DNA of 58,908 nucleotides, taken from Candidatus Enterococcus stercoripullorum (lineage in GTDB: Bacteria; Bacillota; Bacilli; Lactobacillales; Enterococcaceae). The position numbers and the translations under genes were made by a program. Of this stretch, positions 57,725 to 58,908 are shown piece by piece (position 1 is the first letter of the stretch; the number at the start of each line of letters is the position of its first letter). The notes below the pieces were generated by a model that searched no databases, was not told the origin of the DNA, and was given only the letters and a program-made list of their open reading frames with translations. Location: the NCBI GenBank assembly GCA_019120335.1, contig DWVH01000045.1, positions 1-58,908 on the forward strand, read 5' to 3'.

Positions 57725-57753
57725 TTGACTTTTAATAAGAATTTAACTATAAT
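57725..57753 (+). promoter_or_regulatory. promoter of the ABC transporter leader
   Basis: -35 TTGACT (57725-57730), 17-base spacer, perfect -10 TATAAT (57748-57753). Confidence 0.9.
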
Positions 57754-57784
57754 TCAATTAATTCCAAAAGGGAGGAACATTTCT

Positions 57785-57847
57785 ATGAATACGCAATTGA
57801 AAAACATTAGTCAGTTGAATCGCTTCTACTTTAGCTATTTTAGATAG
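57785..57847 (+). CDS. aromatic-rich leader peptide (20 residues)
   Basis: ATG at 57785 follows GGGAGGAAC with nine-base spacing. The peptide ends LNRFYFSYFR, with five Phe/Tyr among residues 14-19 and no Trp. It lies just after a consensus promoter and before a terminator with alternative helices, which is the layout of an attenuation leader sensing charged Phe- and Tyr-tRNA. Product function beyond translation is not expected. Confidence 0.85.
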   Translation: MNTQLKNISQLNRFYFSYFR

Positions 57848-57848
57848 A

Positions 57849-57945
57849 CTTGTATTCATAACACATTATGGATACAAGAAAAAGTATCTATAATGGCTAA
57901 GGATTTTTTGATTGCATTTAGCCATTTAACCTGAATGGCTGAATG
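57849..57945 (+). promoter_or_regulatory. leader RNA of the ABC transporter: relay of alternative helices
   Basis: Helix A pairs 57849-57861 with 57866-57878 (13 pairs) and starts one base after the leader stop. Helix A2 pairs 57864-57875 with 57884-57895 (12). Helix B pairs 57892-57900 with 57918-57926 (9). Helix C pairs 57915-57926 with 57934-57945 (12). Helix D pairs 57930-57938 with 57962-57970 (9) and disrupts the terminator. Each helix shares bases with the next, so A, B, D and A2, C, terminator form two exclusive sets. Confidence 0.8.
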
Positions 57946-57959
57946 AATATTGAACTTTC

Positions 57960-57991
57960 AACCATTTAGGCTATTCCTAGATGGTTTTTTT
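57960..57991 (+). terminator. attenuator terminator of the ABC transporter operon
   Basis: Arms AACCATTTAGG (57960-57970) and CCTAGATGGTT (57976-57986), 11 pairs with one wobble, five-base loop, seven T. It stands about 45 bases before the substrate-binding protein gene, after the leader peptide. Confidence 0.9.
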
Positions 57992-58033
57992 ATTTATAAA
58001 ATGGCTCTTTGAATAATGAAAGGATTGAAAAAA

Positions 58034-58908
58034 ATGAAAAAGAAAAAAATAATGACTACCCTAGTTGCGATGAGTGCGGCTTTATTATTAGCTGCCTGTG
58101 GGAACAAAGAAAACAAAAAAGATACCCAAAAAACTGTTGGTGTCTTACAAATCGTGCAACACCCGTCTTTAGATGCAGCTTATGAAGGCTTTAAAGAAGG
58201 ATTAAAAGAAGGTGGCTATACAGAAGGCAAAAATGTGAAATTTGACTATCAAAATGCCCAAAATAACCAAGATAATCTAAAAAGTATGAGTGAAAAATTA
58301 GTCAAAGAAAAAGCCGATTTATTACTTGGTATCGCTACTCCATCTGCTCAATCTTTAGCCAATGAAACACAGGATATTCCAATTATGATTACTGCGGTGA
58401 CCGATCCTGTTGCTGCCAAATTGGCCAAATCATTGAAAAAACCTGGTACAAATGTAACTGGTACAACTGATATGGTACCAATTGATAAACAAATCGAATT
58501 ATTATTAAGTATTGTAAAAGATGCTAAAACAATCGGTATTATGTATAACTCAGGAGAAGCAAACTCAAAAATTCAAGCAGACTTAGCTGAAAAAGCCTTG
58601 AAAAAAGCTAATGTGAAAGTTAAAGTCCTAACTGCTAACACTACCAACGACGTACAACAAGTGACAACTAGTCTTGCCAAAGATGTTGATGGTATTTACA
58701 TTCCAACAGATAATACTTTCGCCTCAGCAGCTGCCGTAATCGGTGAAGTTGCCAAACAAACCAAAACTCCTATCGTCGCTGGCTCAGTGGAACAAGTTGA
58801 AACAGGTGGTTTAGCAACTTACGGAATAGATTATAAAGAATTAGGGAAACAAACTGGCTTAATGGCTGCTAAAATTTTGGATGGTAAAGAAAAACCAGCA
58901 ACAACTGC
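58034..58908 (+). CDS. ABC transporter substrate-binding lipoprotein, TrpX-like family (partial, 3' end beyond window)
   Basis: About 291 codons are present. The signal peptide ends with lipobox LLAAC, lipidated Cys22. The mature protein shows VGVLQIVQHPSLDAAYEGFKEGLKEGGY, NLKSMSEKLVKEKADLLLGIATPSAQSLAN, ITAVTDPVAAKL and NVTGTTDMVPI, typical of the family of substrate-binding proteins used by TrpXYZ-type amino acid transporters. Permease and ATPase genes should follow to the right. The upstream Phe/Tyr leader suggests aromatic amino acids as cargo. ATG follows AAAGGATTG. Confidence 0.88.
   Translation, partial: MKKKKIMTTLVAMSAALLLAACGNKENKKDTQKTVGVLQIVQHPSLDAAYEGFKEGLKEGGYTEGKNVKFDYQNAQNNQDNLKSMSEKLVKEKADLLLGIATPSAQSLANETQDIPIMITAVTDPVAAKLAKSLKKPGTNVTGTTDMVPIDKQIELLLSIVKDAKTIGIMYNSGEANSKIQADLAEKALKKANVKVKVLTANTTNDVQQVTTSLAKDVDGIYIPTDNTFASAAAVIGEVAKQTKTPIVAGSVEQVETGGLATYGIDYKELGKQTGLMAAKILDGKEKPATT

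Noticed and set aside
57785-57991. T-box riboswitch as explanation for the leader
   Set aside because: No AGGGTGGNACCGCG-type T-box or specifier loop layout is seen; a translated leader with alternative helices explains the sequence better.

Overview
The window is low-GC Firmicutes chromosome, most likely from Enterococcus or a close relative in the Enterococcaceae. Evidence: a fused acetyl-CoA acetyltransferase/HMG-CoA reductase (MvaE) divergent from MvaS, an Epa-like rhamnose-polysaccharide gene order, a class II GalT, the small DUF3042 gene, the short RecQ with its YpbB partner, and the series ribU-rluB-scpB-scpA-xerD-fur-cvfB-rpoD-dnaG. It is almost entirely core chromosome. I see no insertion sequence, prophage, CRISPR array, rRNA or tRNA gene.

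Layout. 1-6.4 kb (minus): tRNA t6A genes tsaB, two rimI-like acetyltransferases and tsaD run directly into three family-2 glycosyltransferases; rmlA and rmlC (dTDP-rhamnose synthesis) follow from their own promoter. 6.5-8.9 kb: an ABC exporter whose permease appears split by a frameshift. 9-13.7 kb: the Leloir operon galK-galE-galT-galR with a promoter carrying two GalR-like operators. 13.8-23 kb: DUF3042, an inactive rhodanese, glucokinase, YqgQ, rhomboid protease, 5-formyl-THF cyclo-ligase, L33, a DNA/RNA nuclease, cca, YitT and YpiA/YpiB. 23.1-29.8 kb: the isoleucine/valine operon ilvD-ilvB-ilvN-ilvC-ilvA behind a CodY-type box, a consensus promoter and a leader-peptide attenuator. 29.8-38.6 kb: a DUF554 pseudogene, hup, der, rpsA, cmk, a LysM protein, recQ/ypbB divergent from a ferredoxin, and a WYL regulator. 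38.7-40.1 kb: ribU behind an FMN riboswitch and a second long structured leader. 40.1-52.6 kb: rluB, scpB, scpA, xerD, fur, cvfB, azlCD, a zinc-ribbon membrane protein, rpoD, dnaG, a lysozyme-like protein and a nucleoid-associated protein. 52.7-58.9 kb: two unknown plus-strand genes, divergent mvaE/mvaS, and an ABC substrate-binding lipoprotein cut by the window edge.

The most interesting content is RNA-level control. Two unrelated transcription units (ilv and the last ABC transporter) each start with a very short leader peptide rich in the relevant amino acids (Leu/Ile/Val run; Phe/Tyr run). In both, a strong helix begins one or two nucleotides after the stop codon and is followed by a chain of mutually exclusive helices ending in an intrinsic terminator. 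The pairing logic is consistent in both: a ribosome stalled early leaves the first helix free and leads to read-through, while a ribosome at the stop codon masks it and leads to termination. This is the opposite geometry to the enteric trp/his model, where the stalled ribosome masks segment 1. The ABC leader forms a six-helix relay. It suggests that a transporter of the TrpX-like family is controlled by phenylalanine/tyrosine supply. The ribU leader also has a possible second switch at its ribosome binding site.

All calls come from reading the sequence and recalled family knowledge; no database search or folding program was run.
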